DNA from: Porphyromonas crevioricanis
Lineage (GTDB): Bacteria > Bacteroidota > Bacteroidia > Bacteroidales > Porphyromonadaceae
Length of the DNA: 64,000 bases
Reading direction: 5' to 3'
NCBI RefSeq assembly: GCF_900167225.1
Contig: NZ_FUXH01000004.1
Location: 62,001-126,000 of the forward strand
A program made the position numbers and the translations under genes. The notes beneath the pieces are model-generated. The model was given only the letters and a program-made list of their open reading frames with translations. It was not told the DNA's origin and ran no database searches. Positions 8,932-18,065 of the stretch are shown here, in pieces (positions within the stretch are counted from its first letter, which is position 1; every line of letters begins with the position of its first letter).

Positions 8932-10153
8932 TCGAATGGATGAAGATATCGAACATATAAACCTTATAATGGAATATACAAAAGCCTCTCGAGAGATTAG
9001 CCCCGAGAGGCTTCTGCTTGGATCTAACAACGTACCGGCAAAGTTGAGAGCACGAGTAGCCTTGCAACTTGCCTTACAAGGCAAGTTCTCCCACAAATTG
9101 CCATCTTGGGCCTCTCTGTCATGCTACATCCCTTCTCGCTTAGCCCTGGAGCAGTGCAGCTCTGAAGAAGTAGCGAATTATAAAAAACGTTTCATTAACC
9201 TAGATGATACATTAGCTGACCTTACGGGAGGGATGGGTGTTGATTTTTGGGCTCTTGAATCTGTTTCTGAGCAACCGTCATACTACGTGGAGTTGCAACC
9301 TGAGCTTATCCAAGCTGCTCGATATAATCTATCTCGACTTTCATCCTCTCCACGACGCTTTCTACAGGCAAATGCTGAAAAGATGATACCCCAACTGATA
9401 GAGAGTGGTGTAACTTTTTTCTATATAGATCCAGCCAGACGAGAAGGAATAGACAAGGGTAAGCAATATCATCGTCAGTATAGTATTGAAGACTGTAAGC
9501 CCAATGTATCCGAGCTATTGCAGCATCTCCCTCAAGATGGCTCTATACGATTGTTAGCCAAGCTCTCCCCTATGCTCGACTTGTCTGACACGTTAAACAA
9601 ATTGACTTTCATCAGCCAGTTGCACATCGTGGCTCAAAAAGGGGAAGTAAAGGAACTCCTTGCTCTCATTGAACCGGGAGTCTCTCTACCAACAGAAGAA
9701 ATCCCTATCATAGTGTCGGACGTCTCTTCGGGACTCCATTTTACCTTTTGTTTGGCGCAAGAAAAGACAAGTCGGGCTTTGATAGCAGATCAACCGCTTT
9801 CTTACCTATATCTCCCCCACTCTGGTATCATGAAGGCTGGTTGTTATAGGTTTCTTTGTCAGAAATATGAGGTTTACAAACTGCATCCCAATAGCCACCT
9901 CTATTCTTCGGAGAAGGCAGTATCTGATTTTCCGGGTAAGAGTTTCCGAATAGCACGCATTATTCCCTATCATCACAAAGAAGTCAAAGCCCTTACTCAA
10001 AGTCTACCGGCGGCTAATTTGGTTTCTCGAAATTTTCCTCTTTCTCCTCTCGAACTCCGAAAAAAACTGAAGATTCGGGAAGCAGAGTCTCCTTATTTAG
10101 TGGCAACAACCCTTTCTGATGGTTCACTCGTACTCATTGAAGCGATTGGATAG
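8924..10153 (+). CDS. Class I SAM-dependent methyltransferase, THUMP-like
   Basis: The 409-residue protein has a helical N-terminal domain, then a Rossmann methyltransferase core with the SAM-binding loop DLTGGMGVDFWAL (about residue 100) and a second motif FFYIDPARREG. A C-terminal domain of about 100 residues matches the THUMP-like RNA-binding domain annotated in Bacteroidota members. The substrate is probably RNA but is not known. The start at 8924 overlaps the end of the carbonic anhydrase gene, suggesting coupling. It ends just before a bidirectional terminator at 10200-10240. Confidence 0.8.
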   Translation: MTNRMDEDIEHINLIMEYTKASREISPERLLLGSNNVPAKLRARVALQLALQGKFSHKLPSWASLSCYIPSRLALEQCSSEEVANYKKRFINLDDTLADLTGGMGVDFWALESVSEQPSYYVELQPELIQAARYNLSRLSSSPRRFLQANAEKMIPQLIESGVTFFYIDPARREGIDKGKQYHRQYSIEDCKPNVSELLQHLPQDGSIRLLAKLSPMLDLSDTLNKLTFISQLHIVAQKGEVKELLALIEPGVSLPTEEIPIIVSDVSSGLHFTFCLAQEKTSRALIADQPLSYLYLPHSGIMKAGCYRFLCQKYEVYKLHPNSHLYSSEKAVSDFPGKSFRIARIIPYHHKEVKALTQSLPAANLVSRNFPLSPLELRKKLKIREAESPYLVATTLSDGSLVLIEAIG

Positions 10154-10199
10154 TGTCCCCTCCTTAACAACAGCTCTTCTGCGGGGTTAATCGACAAAA

Positions 10200-10242
10200 A
10201 AGAGCCTCGACAATGGAGTTTCTCCATTGCCGAGGCTCTTTG
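10200..10242. terminator. Bidirectional rho-independent terminator
   Basis: Arms AGAGCCTCGACAATGGAG and CTCCATTGCCGAGGCTCT pair at all but one position around a 4-base loop. An A-run precedes and a T-run follows. It sits between the converging methyltransferase and aminotransferase genes and can end both transcripts. Confidence 0.92.
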
Positions 10243-10277
10243 CTATCCCATGGATTAAGACACAAGGCTGTCTCAGC

Positions 10278-11591
10278 TTATGATTCACTACGATGTAACA
10301 ATTGAAGTCGTGTTTCGAGATCGGGGAATTGCGCCTTCGGTATTAAAGAAGTACAAATGCGTATTGCTTCCATGCGATCACTGCCGGTAGTTCGCAACGT
10401 AATAGCACAAATCCCATATTGGATCATCTTAAACAGGAGCTTTTCACTATCCATATTGCCGTAAGCGACGGTGAAATAGAAACCATCGGCAATATCTCTT
10501 TCTCCATCCTTGTCGTATACAATATGGAAGCCATTGTTCAGAAACATTTGCTTCATCTCTTTGGCTTTCAGACCATATTCAATCGTAGCATCTCGGTAGT
10601 TGTACGTACCATCGTTGGTCGCTTTCAAGATAGCAGCCAAAGCCCACTGTGCAGAGTGTGTCACACCGGCAGAGATAGCATAAAGAGCAGAAGAAATCAT
10701 TGCATCCCCAAAGTGCAAACGACCGAATATGGGTTGCAAATCGGGATATTGTCTGTCAAAAAGTTTATTGCTCATGATCATCAATCCAATACGCTGCCCC
10801 GCATAACTGAATGCTTTAGAACCGGATACTGTAAGGATATAGTGATCCGTGTAATGCGCTACTGTAGGTTGATAAGGAGGCTGTCCAGGGCGAGAGTAAT
10901 CTTGTCGAAAATCCATGCCAAAATAGGCCAAATCTTCAACCACAATACAATCAAACTCCGTGGCCAATTCACCTATAATACGTAACTCTTCCTCTGTGAG
11001 ACATTGCCAAGTAGGATTGTTGGGATTGGAATAAAATATCGTGCAATACTGGCCGGTCTCCAGATAAGAGCGAAGCTTGCCTCTAAGTTTCTCTCCTCGA
11101 TATTTATATAGGTCGAAGCTATCAAATTTCTGCTGCAAGATACGACACTGCAGTTTATTCAGATTAAAGCCGGGATCAATAAAGAGAGTTCCCTTTTCTC
11201 TGTTCTTGAAAGTATTATTTGCAACTAAAAAAGAGGAAAATCCTCCCATCATGGAACCTACAGTAGGTACACAGCAACGAGCATCGACTTCAATGTCAAG
11301 AAATAGTTTAGCAAATCGGCTTCCCTCTTGTTTGAGTTCGGGTAGTCCGTTCAAATTGGGATAGACAGCAGCTACTCCTTCTCTCAACTTTTCTATTTCC
11401 TTCTCAATGCCAACTTTAGGTGCAGGTAGACCTGGCACTCCCATCTCCATGCGCACGAATTTTGTCTGAGTAGCTTCTTCTAAGGCATTAACCAAAGCTA
11501 CAAGATCACGGATAGAAGCTATAGCTACATTCTCAATATGCAACTTGGCCATCTGCTCCTTGATGAGCTCTTCTGAAATTGGTAAGTTCAT
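10278..11591 (-). CDS. PLP-dependent aminotransferase, fold type I
   Basis: This 437-residue enzyme should transfer an amino group between an amino acid and a 2-oxo acid. The PLP Schiff-base lysine is in VSGSKAFSYAGQRIG, an Asn-containing substrate/PLP loop is SNPNNPTWQCL, and the Asp contacting the pyridine ring is in VVEDLAYFGMD. RICTSL near the C-terminus holds the carboxylate-binding Arg. The substrate cannot be read from sequence. The gene follows the acyl-CoA synthetase by 56 bases on the same strand, which suggests a shared role in amino-acid fermentation (inference). It ends at the terminator at 10200-10242. Confidence 0.88.
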   Translation of the reverse strand: MNLPISEELIKEQMAKLHIENVAIASIRDLVALVNALEEATQTKFVRMEMGVPGLPAPKVGIEKEIEKLREGVAAVYPNLNGLPELKQEGSRFAKLFLDIEVDARCCVPTVGSMMGGFSSFLVANNTFKNREKGTLFIDPGFNLNKLQCRILQQKFDSFDLYKYRGEKLRGKLRSYLETGQYCTIFYSNPNNPTWQCLTEEELRIIGELATEFDCIVVEDLAYFGMDFRQDYSRPGQPPYQPTVAHYTDHYILTVSGSKAFSYAGQRIGLMIMSNKLFDRQYPDLQPIFGRLHFGDAMISSALYAISAGVTHSAQWALAAILKATNDGTYNYRDATIEYGLKAKEMKQMFLNNGFHIVYDKDGERDIADGFYFTVAYGNMDSEKLLFKMIQYGICAITLRTTGSDRMEAIRICTSLIPKAQFPDLETRLQLLHRSES

Positions 11592-11647
11592 TGGGTATTG
11601 TATTGTTTGTTGTGTTTATTGTTTCATCTTTAGTTCTCAGAGAGAAG

Positions 11648-13702
11648 TTATTTCTGCAGTTTTACCACTACATCGACAGCAACAAGCCTTTCCCCTCTAC
11701 CTATTAAAGGATTGATATCCATTTCTTCAATTTCCGGGGCTGCTGCAACTAAAGCAGAGACTTGGCATAAAGTACGAGCAATCAAATCTTCGTCTATCCC
11801 CTGCTTCCCCCTTATCCCCTTGATGATAGGATAAGACTTGAGTCGCCCTACCATGCCAAGAGCTTCCTCAAAACTTAAGGGGGACAGAGCTACTTGTATA
11901 TCCTTCATGACCTCTACAAATATCCCTCCCAAACCACAAGTGATGAGGTGGCCATAAGCTCCTTCTTTTTTTACTCCGATCATGACCTCTACACCATCGA
12001 TCATCTCCGAAACTTGCACACCTTCGGCTCCTTCTATCCTCATCATACGTTCATAAGTTGTTTCAACGGTGACAGGATCAGCTATACCTAGAGCTACACC
12101 GCCAAGCTCCGATTTATGAGCCGGACCGACTACTTTTATTGCCAGAGGATAGCCAATACTTTTGGCCTTTTCCACGGCAGCCTTTGCAGATGTCACGATA
12201 GCCTCCTGAGGACGGTTTATACCGGACAAATCGAGCAAATGAAGAGCTTCCGAGGTTGGGAGCAGACCCGATGCATTTCTATTTACTAAAGCTCGTATTT
12301 CATCAAGTTGAGGTAAAGAAGCCAGTTGAGTCTTGTTGGGAGCATGGCTGTGGTAAACTTTGGACAAAGCTTGGGCCAAGCCCACTTCGTCTTGGAAAAA
12401 CAATCCACCTCTCCGTACATACTCTTCCATATCAGACTTTGTATTGAGCACCGAAGGCATCACTACATACAAAGGTTTTCTGCAGCTCTTTTGCTTTTTC
12501 AGGAGTAATTCATAGACATCTGTCAGAGAACGCAAGCCCGGGCTACCAAATATAATGATAATGCCGTCTACCTCCTGGGCCTCTTTATCACAATAGTCTA
12601 TGCAGATTTCCAACTGTTGAGGGGTACCTGTGGCCAAAATATCTATGGGATTGGCAACGGAAGAGCCATCAAACAAATCAGAGAGTAAACGCTCTGCTCC
12701 AGTATCGGAGAGAGAAGGTACCGACATCCCTATCTTAGACAAAGCATCCGTAAGCATTACCCCTGGCCCCCCGGCATTAGTGATAATAGCAAGCCTGTTC
12801 CCCCGAAGAGGTTTGTGTTGTAGGACAGCTCCTACTGAGCACAACTCTTCCCTGCCATAGCAACGAATGACTCCAGCCTTGTTTAACAAAGCTTCTACAG
12901 CCATATCTGAGCTGAGCATAGCTCCTGTATGGGATGCTGCAGCTCTACTGCCAGCTTCAGAAGAGCCTGCCTTTATAGCTGCTATATGACAGCCTTTCTC
13001 CACAAGAGATCGGGCATGTTCCAAAAGCATGGCGGGTTTGGAAATACTCTCGATATAGAGCAGTAAAGTAGAAGAAGATTGTCCTGAGATATAGGCTTCA
13101 TCAAGGTAAGCAAGTACATCCTCGATACCCGTCTGTGCCGCGTTACCAACCGAATAGACAGAAGAAAAACTTAGCCCTCTACATAAAGCAGACTCCATGA
13201 TAAACACACAAGTAGCCCCAGATCCTGAAACCAGTTCACAGCCGTGAGAGTTGAGAATGGGTACTGGTTCTGTAAAAACCGAGCTGTGGAATGTATTCAT
13301 CATACCAATGCAGTTGGGGCCTATAATTGTAGCTCCATGAGCATTTGCAATTTCGGCAATCTCTCTCTCCATGGTCTTTCCTTCAATGCCCAATTCAGAG
13401 AATCCAGCCGAGAAAATAATAATTCCTTTAGCTCCTTTTTCTACAACAAGTTCCCTCACAGTGTCCGGACAAAAACGTGCCGGTATGGCTAATATTCCAA
13501 GATCTATTGGTGGCAAATCAGTAATCGAAGAAACGGTTTTCAGTCCTTGAATCTCTTCTGATTTTGGATTGACTGGGACCAGCCGTCCGGGGAAATGACT
13601 TTCTATAAGGTTTTTAAGTACTCGTCCTCCTGGTTTTGAATAATCGTCAGAAGCTCCGACAATAGCGATGGATTGCGGGTGGATCAACTGTTTGGCTATC
13701 AT
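11648..13702 (-). CDS. ADP-forming acetate/acyl-CoA ligase, fused subunits
   Basis: This enzyme converts an acyl-CoA, ADP and phosphate to acid, CoA and ATP, an energy-saving step in anaerobes. The 684-residue chain joins the alpha part (CoA-binding domain with AIVGASDDYSKPGG, then two ligase-CoA domains) to a C-terminal ATP-grasp beta part with GYPLAIKVVGP and EMDINPLIG. The phosphorylated His of the alpha part is probably that in ASHTGAMLSSD. Length and order fit fused bacterial ACD. It is upstream of the aminotransferase. Substrates could be acetyl-, propionyl- or branched acyl-CoA. Confidence 0.88.
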   Translation of the reverse strand: MIAKQLIHPQSIAIVGASDDYSKPGGRVLKNLIESHFPGRLVPVNPKSEEIQGLKTVSSITDLPPIDLGILAIPARFCPDTVRELVVEKGAKGIIIFSAGFSELGIEGKTMEREIAEIANAHGATIIGPNCIGMMNTFHSSVFTEPVPILNSHGCELVSGSGATCVFIMESALCRGLSFSSVYSVGNAAQTGIEDVLAYLDEAYISGQSSSTLLLYIESISKPAMLLEHARSLVEKGCHIAAIKAGSSEAGSRAAASHTGAMLSSDMAVEALLNKAGVIRCYGREELCSVGAVLQHKPLRGNRLAIITNAGGPGVMLTDALSKIGMSVPSLSDTGAERLLSDLFDGSSVANPIDILATGTPQQLEICIDYCDKEAQEVDGIIIIFGSPGLRSLTDVYELLLKKQKSCRKPLYVVMPSVLNTKSDMEEYVRRGGLFFQDEVGLAQALSKVYHSHAPNKTQLASLPQLDEIRALVNRNASGLLPTSEALHLLDLSGINRPQEAIVTSAKAAVEKAKSIGYPLAIKVVGPAHKSELGGVALGIADPVTVETTYERMMRIEGAEGVQVSEMIDGVEVMIGVKKEGAYGHLITCGLGGIFVEVMKDIQVALSPLSFEEALGMVGRLKSYPIIKGIRGKQGIDEDLIARTLCQVSALVAAAPEIEEMDINPLIGRGERLVAVDVVVKLQK

Positions 13703-13735
13703 AATGCAACATAATATTTTCGTTCGCTTTCTTTC

Positions 13736-13760
13736 AGGCTGAAAATCTCCTTTTCAGCCT
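13736..13760. other. Perfect 10-bp hairpin between tatD-like gene and ACD
   Basis: Arms AGGCTGAAAA and TTTTCAGCCT flank a 5-base loop in the 115-base gap. On the minus strand no T-run follows, so a classical terminator is not clear. It may be a weak terminator for the upstream rnpA-tatD transcript or an mRNA-stability structure. Confidence 0.5.
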
Positions 13761-13817
13761 CGTAATATTAGTAAAATAATCTCAAAGGATGGATGAGAAG
13801 AAGAAATGTCTAATTCC

Positions 13818-14477
13818 TCAGAAGAAGGTAGGAGAAAGCAAAGAAGGCCAAAGCTCTGAAATGGACAAGCGTACCCGCTTACAATAGATGTCGATAGGAA
13901 TGTTCAGAGCTTCACTCTGACTGAGATATATCTGTTCTATGGGTAGCCCAGAGTTATCCGACTCCACCAGCAGTCGGTTGGAATAATATGCCAATCGTAA
14001 ACTTTCAACGGAGAAATTAACCCCAAAACTCAGATATATACCCCTGTCGATCAGCTGCTTTGCCAGAGTAATATTCTTCCTAAAACCATGTACAATCCAT
14101 GGTTGTTTCGGCCTAAGTTCTTTGTGAAGAAAAAACAGATCTGACCAAGCTCTTACAAGATGAAGAATAATAGGCTTGGCCAAATCCTCTGATACTTTAT
14201 GTTGAAATCGCAGGACTGCTATCTGAAGATCCCAATCACTCTTTACACACTTATCCAGACCACATTCTCCGATGGCCACACAAGATCTTGATGTCGCCAT
14301 ACGAACGAATAATTTCTTTTGGTCTATGGTTGGCTCTCGTTCCAAGTAATAAGGATGAAACCCTAAGCTGAAAGGGAAAACAGGCAGTGTGGAAAAGGAT
14401 ATCTCTCCAACATCATAGGAGCTTATCGAAAAAGGAGTTTTTCTCTTTGATAGATGGGTGTGTATATCAAAATACAT
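13818..14477 (-). CDS. TatD family metal-dependent hydrolase, short form
   Basis: The 219-residue protein belongs to the TatD DNase/amidohydrolase fold. Metal-binding landmarks are HTHLS at the N-terminus, GECGLDK (Glu), HLVRAW (His), VHGF (His) and VESDNSG (Asp), all present. It is about 40 residues shorter than E. coli TatD; Bacteroidota often carry this short form. Family members are 3'-5' DNases or proofreading hydrolases, but the actual substrate is unknown. It is the last gene of the aroC-to-tatD block, 18 bases after yidD. Confidence 0.82.
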   Translation of the reverse strand: MYFDIHTHLSKRKTPFSISSYDVGEISFSTLPVFPFSLGFHPYYLEREPTIDQKKLFVRMATSRSCVAIGECGLDKCVKSDWDLQIAVLRFQHKVSEDLAKPIILHLVRAWSDLFFLHKELRPKQPWIVHGFRKNITLAKQLIDRGIYLSFGVNFSVESLRLAYYSNRLLVESDNSGLPIEQIYLSQSEALNIPIDIYCKRVRLSISELWPSLLSPTFF

Positions 14478-14495
14478 ATTGGGAAAAAGTAAGAA

Positions 14496-14756
14496 TCAGG
14501 GCACAGGATCGTACCCACTTCCTCCCCAGGGGTGACAACGGAAGATACGACGTATAGACAGATACAAGCCCTTAAATGGACCGTATTTGCGAAGGGCCTC
14601 TAATGCATAGGTCGAACAAGTGGGAGTAAAACGACAAGAAGGAGGCAAAAGAGGGGAAATAGCTCCTCTATAGAAATAGATTGGAAGACTCAATACATGC
14701 GTAAGGAATATCTTGGCTATCTCAAAAAGTTTCAATAAAAAAGGAATCAGTCGCAT
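14496..14756 (-). CDS. yidD: Membrane protein insertion efficiency factor YidD
   Basis: This 86-residue peripheral membrane protein assists Sec/YidC insertion. The family pattern is clear: [20 protein letters not shown], then [10 protein letters not shown] and [17 protein letters not shown], with the three conserved cysteines. It follows rnpA by 3 bases, the classical gene order. Confidence 0.93.
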   Translation of the reverse strand: MRLIPFLLKLFEIAKIFLTHVLSLPIYFYRGAISPLLPPSCRFTPTCSTYALEALRKYGPFKGLYLSIRRIFRCHPWGGSGYDPVP

Positions 14757-14759
14757 CGT

Positions 14760-15152
14760 CTACACTAACTCTTTTTGTATTCGGTTCAATGCTCTAGTTA
14801 CAGCTTTGCCTATTTCATCGAAAGAGGGTAACTGTTCTCCTACCATCATATAGGCCAAATCCAACTGCAGGCCATGGTCACTAAGGAATTCTGATATTTC
14901 GAGCTTCCTCAAACGATGATTCTCTCGTACTAAGCGTTTTATTCTATTTCTTTTGTTAGCTCTGCGAAAACGTCTTTTAGCAACAGAGACCAACATCCGC
15001 AGAGGAGGAACTTCTTCTTGTATCGGACAGACCAACCACACCACTCTCAAAGGATAGGCTACAAAAGATTTCCCTTTCCGGTGGAGATCGGCTATTTGCT
15101 CTCGTAAATACAGCCGCTCTGCCTTAGATAGCGAATACGAGGAGTTAGACAT
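14760..15152 (-). CDS. rnpA: Ribonuclease P protein component
   Basis: RnpA is the protein cofactor of RNase P, which removes 5' leaders from tRNA precursors. The start MSNSSYSLSKAERL at 15152 gives 130 residues; the longer start at 15188 adds 12 residues without family support. The RNA-binding RNR motif RRANKRNRIKRLVRE is clear, and YSLSKAERL aligns with the usual N-terminal LxKxxRL. rpmH, often upstream, is absent, and hemD lies there instead. That arrangement is common in Bacteroidota. Confidence 0.92.
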   Translation of the reverse strand: MSNSSYSLSKAERLYLREQIADLHRKGKSFVAYPLRVVWLVCPIQEEVPPLRMLVSVAKRRFRRANKRNRIKRLVRENHRLRKLEISEFLSDHGLQLDLAYMMVGEQLPSFDEIGKAVTRALNRIQKELV

Positions 15153-15237
15153 GGAGGGTGCGATTGAGAGTAAATCTTTATGCCACAAAGAGCAAAGCTT
15201 TGCCTTTCTCTCTTCGTTCGGGTTCCTTTAAACAATT

Positions 15238-15999
15238 TTATTTAGCCTTTTTAATAAATTGAGATAGGTACAACTCCAAAGCCATGGGCATCGATTTGGC
15301 CTCTGGAGTGGGAGCTGAAATATCCAATCTCAACCCAGCCTCCTCTACGGCCTTGCACGTAGAGGGACCGAAGGCTCCAATACGAATACTTCCTTGGTCA
15401 AAATTCGGGAAGTTCTTCCTCAACGCAGAAACACCTGAAGGACTGAAGAAAAGAAGCACATCATGATCCAGACGCTCATCCTCAGCAAAATCGTTGCTTA
15501 CAGTTCGGTACATAATTGCCTTGTCGAACTGGATTTTTGCTGCTCTGAGCATATCTAATAAATCTTCCTTATGCTCCTCTGCCACAGGAATAAAATACTT
15601 TTCCTTGTTGTGCTTTTTGATAACTGTCACCAAATCCGCAATCTCATTAGAAGCCCCAAAGAAAACCTTACGCTTGCGGTATACAATGTATTTCTGCAAG
15701 TAGACAGCTACAGACTCGCTCACACAGAAATACTTCATAGTCTCTGGCATCGTGAGCCTGAGTTCTTCCAGTAGACTGAAAAATTTGTCTATAGCTGTCC
15801 GAGCTGTAAAAACGATAGCCGTGTGTTCCAGTATATTTACTTTCTGATCTCGAAACTCCCTGGCTGAAACACATTCTACCTGAATGAAAGGACGAAATAC
15901 AATTTCAACACCATACTTCTCTGCTACATCGTAATAAGAAGATTTTCCCGTAAGAGGTTTCGGTTGAGAGACCAAGATTTTCTTTATACCTGTTGCCAT
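15238..15999 (-). CDS. hemD: Uroporphyrinogen-III synthase
   Basis: HemD closes hydroxymethylbilane to uroporphyrinogen III, on the path to haem and cobalamin-type tetrapyrroles. The family diverges strongly, so the call rests on overall pattern: KKILVSQPKP at the N-terminus, AIVFTARTAIDKFF, YFCVSESVAVYL, and the C-terminal LLFFSPSGVSAL followed by IGAFGPSTCKAVEEAGL. The length of 253 residues is normal. Its start overlaps the end of the DUF4271 gene by 16 bases, so the two are coupled. Haem synthesis is incomplete in some Porphyromonas, so product use is uncertain. Confidence 0.85.
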   Translation of the reverse strand: MATGIKKILVSQPKPLTGKSSYYDVAEKYGVEIVFRPFIQVECVSAREFRDQKVNILEHTAIVFTARTAIDKFFSLLEELRLTMPETMKYFCVSESVAVYLQKYIVYRKRKVFFGASNEIADLVTVIKKHNKEKYFIPVAEEHKEDLLDMLRAAKIQFDKAIMYRTVSNDFAEDERLDHDVLLFFSPSGVSALRKNFPNFDQGSIRIGAFGPSTCKAVEEAGLRLDISAPTPEAKSMPMALELYLSQFIKKAK

Positions 16000-16694
16000 A
16001 AAAATTCTTGCATTTCGCTATTCAACATCCCTCCCATAATAGCCACTGACAAGTAGGCATATGGCAGAATTTCGTGGGCGCAAAGGTACAAAAAAACATG
16101 TGCCTGACATAAGCCAGCCACTCTTAAATCCCGGGCTGAAAAGATTATAACAGCAATTCTCCACAAGAGGAATAAACTCAAAACTGTTATGCCACAAATA
16201 TGTACAGGGCAAGGCAATAAGAACAACAAAGAACAAAAAGATAAAGAAACCGACCAAAACCAGGAACACAAGATATACCTGAGAGAAGAATAATCCAACC
16301 TATGCAAAGGCAGAAACAACCATTTCCACAGCCGATACGAGAGCAAGCGAATTGATAGAGTCAATATCACTACTCCCAAAATTAACAAAGGGAAATAAAA
16401 TTCTCCTACCTCCCAAATCGTACAAATACCATATTTACGCAATATGAGCCATGTTACAAAAGCTCCACTTATACTCGTCTGAACAAAAGTCAAAATAGAA
16501 AATGAAGCAAATGGCATATGCCGGAGGAGATAGGTATGAAGGTCTTTCTCTTTGCCTGCCCATAAAGAGGAAAGACTCAATCGGAAGATCTCAGGTATAT
16601 GCCACACCATTATACCGATCAACAGAAGCTGAATGGCGATAGTCACGTAAACGATGTCTACAATCGGTTGTCCAACCCAAAATAAATTCCACAT
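15984..16694 (-). CDS. DUF4271 domain-containing membrane protein
   Basis: The 236-residue protein has about six hydrophobic helices and the C-terminal signature LYLCAHEILPYAYL seen in DUF4271 proteins. Its function is unknown. The gene is next to hemD throughout many Bacteroidota, as here with a 16-base overlap. The start at 16694 lies 22 bases downstream of the aroC stop, so it probably belongs to the aroC transcript. Confidence 0.78.
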   Translation of the reverse strand: MWNLFWVGQPIVDIVYVTIAIQLLLIGIMVWHIPEIFRLSLSSLWAGKEKDLHTYLLRHMPFASFSILTFVQTSISGAFVTWLILRKYGICTIWEVGEFYFPLLILGVVILTLSIRLLSYRLWKWLFLPLHRLDYSSLRYILCSWFWSVSLSFCSLLFLLPCPVHICGITVLSLFLLWRIAVIIFSARDLRVAGLCQAHVFLYLCAHEILPYAYLSVAIMGGMLNSEMQEFLWQQV

Positions 16695-16716
16695 GATTCG
16701 TTCCTACTTTATTCTT

Positions 16717-17826
16717 TCAGCCCAACAGAGCCGAAGCCCTACTCATGAGATAAGCATCAGCCAAAACCAAAGCAGCCATAGCCTCCACCACAGCTACTGC
16801 TCGTATGGCAACACAGGGATCATGTCGACCTTTTGCCTGTAAAACACGTACCTGACCGTTGCGGCTTACGGTAGACTGTCGTAGAGCAATCGTGGGAGTT
16901 GGTTTGAAAGCCACACGACAAAAAATAGGGCTACCACTGCTGATCCCTCCCAGTACTCCTCCACAATGGTTACTCAGAAAAGAAACCCGACCATGACTAC
17001 CTATGCCATAAGCATCATTTGCTTGAGAGCCTCTCATAGAAGCAAGCGAAAAGCCATCTCCAATCTCAAAACCTCGTGCAGCGTTGATACTCATCATTCC
17101 TGCTGCCAACATAGATTCCAATTTGGAGTATATGGGTTCTCCCCAACCGACCGGGACTCCTTTTGCAATACATTCTACGACCCCACCTAGACTATCTCCA
17201 TCTGCTTTAGCAGAAAGCAACACCTTTCCCATGGCCAAGTCCAATTCAGGAAGTGGGCAGTATGTGGCTGAAGCTGTAGTAAGGATCTTTAGTTGTGCAA
17301 TATCCATACACAATAACTTTTCTCGATCCTGATTGGAAATGCTTATGCTTCCTATTCGGGATATAAAGGCTGCGAGGTCTACCCCTATTTCATGCAATAG
17401 AATAGATGCAACTGCCCCTCCCACACAGCGCACAGCAGTCTCTCTTGCCGAAGCTCGTCCTCCTCCTAGAATCTCCTGATATCCACCATATTTGCTGTGA
17501 TATGTGTAATCGGCATGTCCCGGACGGAATACCTCTGCTATATCTTCATAATCCCCACTCCTAACATCAATATTGGGTATTAAGAAGGCCAAAGGGGCTC
17601 CGGTTGTATACCCTCTCTTCAAACCAGACACAAACTCAACGCTGTCAGGCTCCTTCCGAGGTGTGGTCAGATTGGATTGCCCAGAACTACGTCTACTCAT
17701 TAGTTCGGAGACAAAGTCTCCATCTATACGTAAACCGGCCGGACAACCATCTATTGCCCCTCCAATTATCTTACCATGACTTTCCCCAAAACTGGTCAAA
17801 CGAAAGATATTACCGAAAGTGTTCAT
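16717..17826 (-). CDS. aroC: Chorismate synthase
   Basis: AroC converts 5-enolpyruvylshikimate-3-phosphate to chorismate using reduced FMN, the last shikimate step. The 369-residue chain shows the signatures FGESHG at the N-terminus, RPGHADYTYHSKYG, GGRASARET and GSQANDAYG. The start MNTFGNIFRLTSFGESHG at 17826 is canonical; the in-frame extension to 17874 crosses the promoter. It is first in a minus-strand run toward tatD. Confidence 0.95.
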   Translation of the reverse strand: MNTFGNIFRLTSFGESHGKIIGGAIDGCPAGLRIDGDFVSELMSRRSSGQSNLTTPRKEPDSVEFVSGLKRGYTTGAPLAFLIPNIDVRSGDYEDIAEVFRPGHADYTYHSKYGGYQEILGGGRASARETAVRCVGGAVASILLHEIGVDLAAFISRIGSISISNQDREKLLCMDIAQLKILTTASATYCPLPELDLAMGKVLLSAKADGDSLGGVVECIAKGVPVGWGEPIYSKLESMLAAGMMSINAARGFEIGDGFSLASMRGSQANDAYGIGSHGRVSFLSNHCGGVLGGISSGSPIFCRVAFKPTPTIALRQSTVSRNGQVRVLQAKGRHDPCVAIRAVAVVEAMAALVLADAYLMSRASALLG

Positions 17827-17851
17827 CAGAGATATATCTCTATAGTTTGCA

Positions 17852-17859
17852 CAAAAGTA
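17852..17859 (-). promoter_or_regulatory. -7 element TACTTTTG for aroC
   Basis: Read on the minus strand, the octamer fits TAnnTTTG and places an mRNA start about 22 bases before the aroC ATG at 17826. No clear -33 TTTG is seen. Confidence 0.5.
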
Positions 17860-17899
17860 GCCAAATCCAGACACTCCATATCGGGAAATTCATAGATGC

Positions 17900-17941
17900 A
17901 AAAAAGCACCGAAGCAGGGCAAAACCGTACACTCGGTGCTT
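17900..17941 (-). terminator. Terminator of tRNA-Pro
   Basis: On the minus strand, arms AAGCACCGA and TCGGTGCTT pair perfectly over 9 bases. The second arm runs into a six-base T-tract. It starts 8 bases after the 3' end of tRNA-Pro. Confidence 0.88.
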
Positions 17942-17948
17942 GTATTCG

Positions 17949-18024
17949 TCGGGGTGAAAGGATTCGAACCTTCGACCACACGCCCCCCAGACGTGTACTC
18001 TAACCGGGCTGAGCTACACCCCGA
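17949..18024 (-). tRNA. tRNA-Pro (anticodon GGG)
   Basis: The 76-base cloverleaf on the minus strand has acceptor arms TCGGGGT and ACCCCGA, a D-arm with AGCTCAG...GAGT, anticodon stem CACGT/GCGTG enclosing the loop CTGGGGG (anticodon GGG), and the T-arm GGTTCGAATCC. No CCA is encoded. It has its own promoter (18034-18064) and terminator (17900-17941), so it is a single-gene unit. Confidence 0.96.
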
Positions 18025-18033
18025 ATACGGATG

Positions 18034-18064
18034 CAAAGGTAGACATATTTCTCATACATCCAAA
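18034..18064 (-). promoter_or_regulatory. Promoter of tRNA-Pro
   Basis: On the minus strand TTTG (18061-18064), a 19-base spacer and TACCTTTG (18034-18041) match the full Bacteroidota -33/-7 consensus. The predicted transcript starts about 6 bases before the mature tRNA. Confidence 0.85.
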
Positions 18065-18065
18065 T

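Noticed and set aside
16081-16088. TACCTTTG on the minus strand as a promoter for hemD
   Set aside because: It lies in the conserved LYLCAHEILP coding stretch of the DUF4271 gene and lacks a -33 element, so coincidence is likely. An internal promoter is not excluded.
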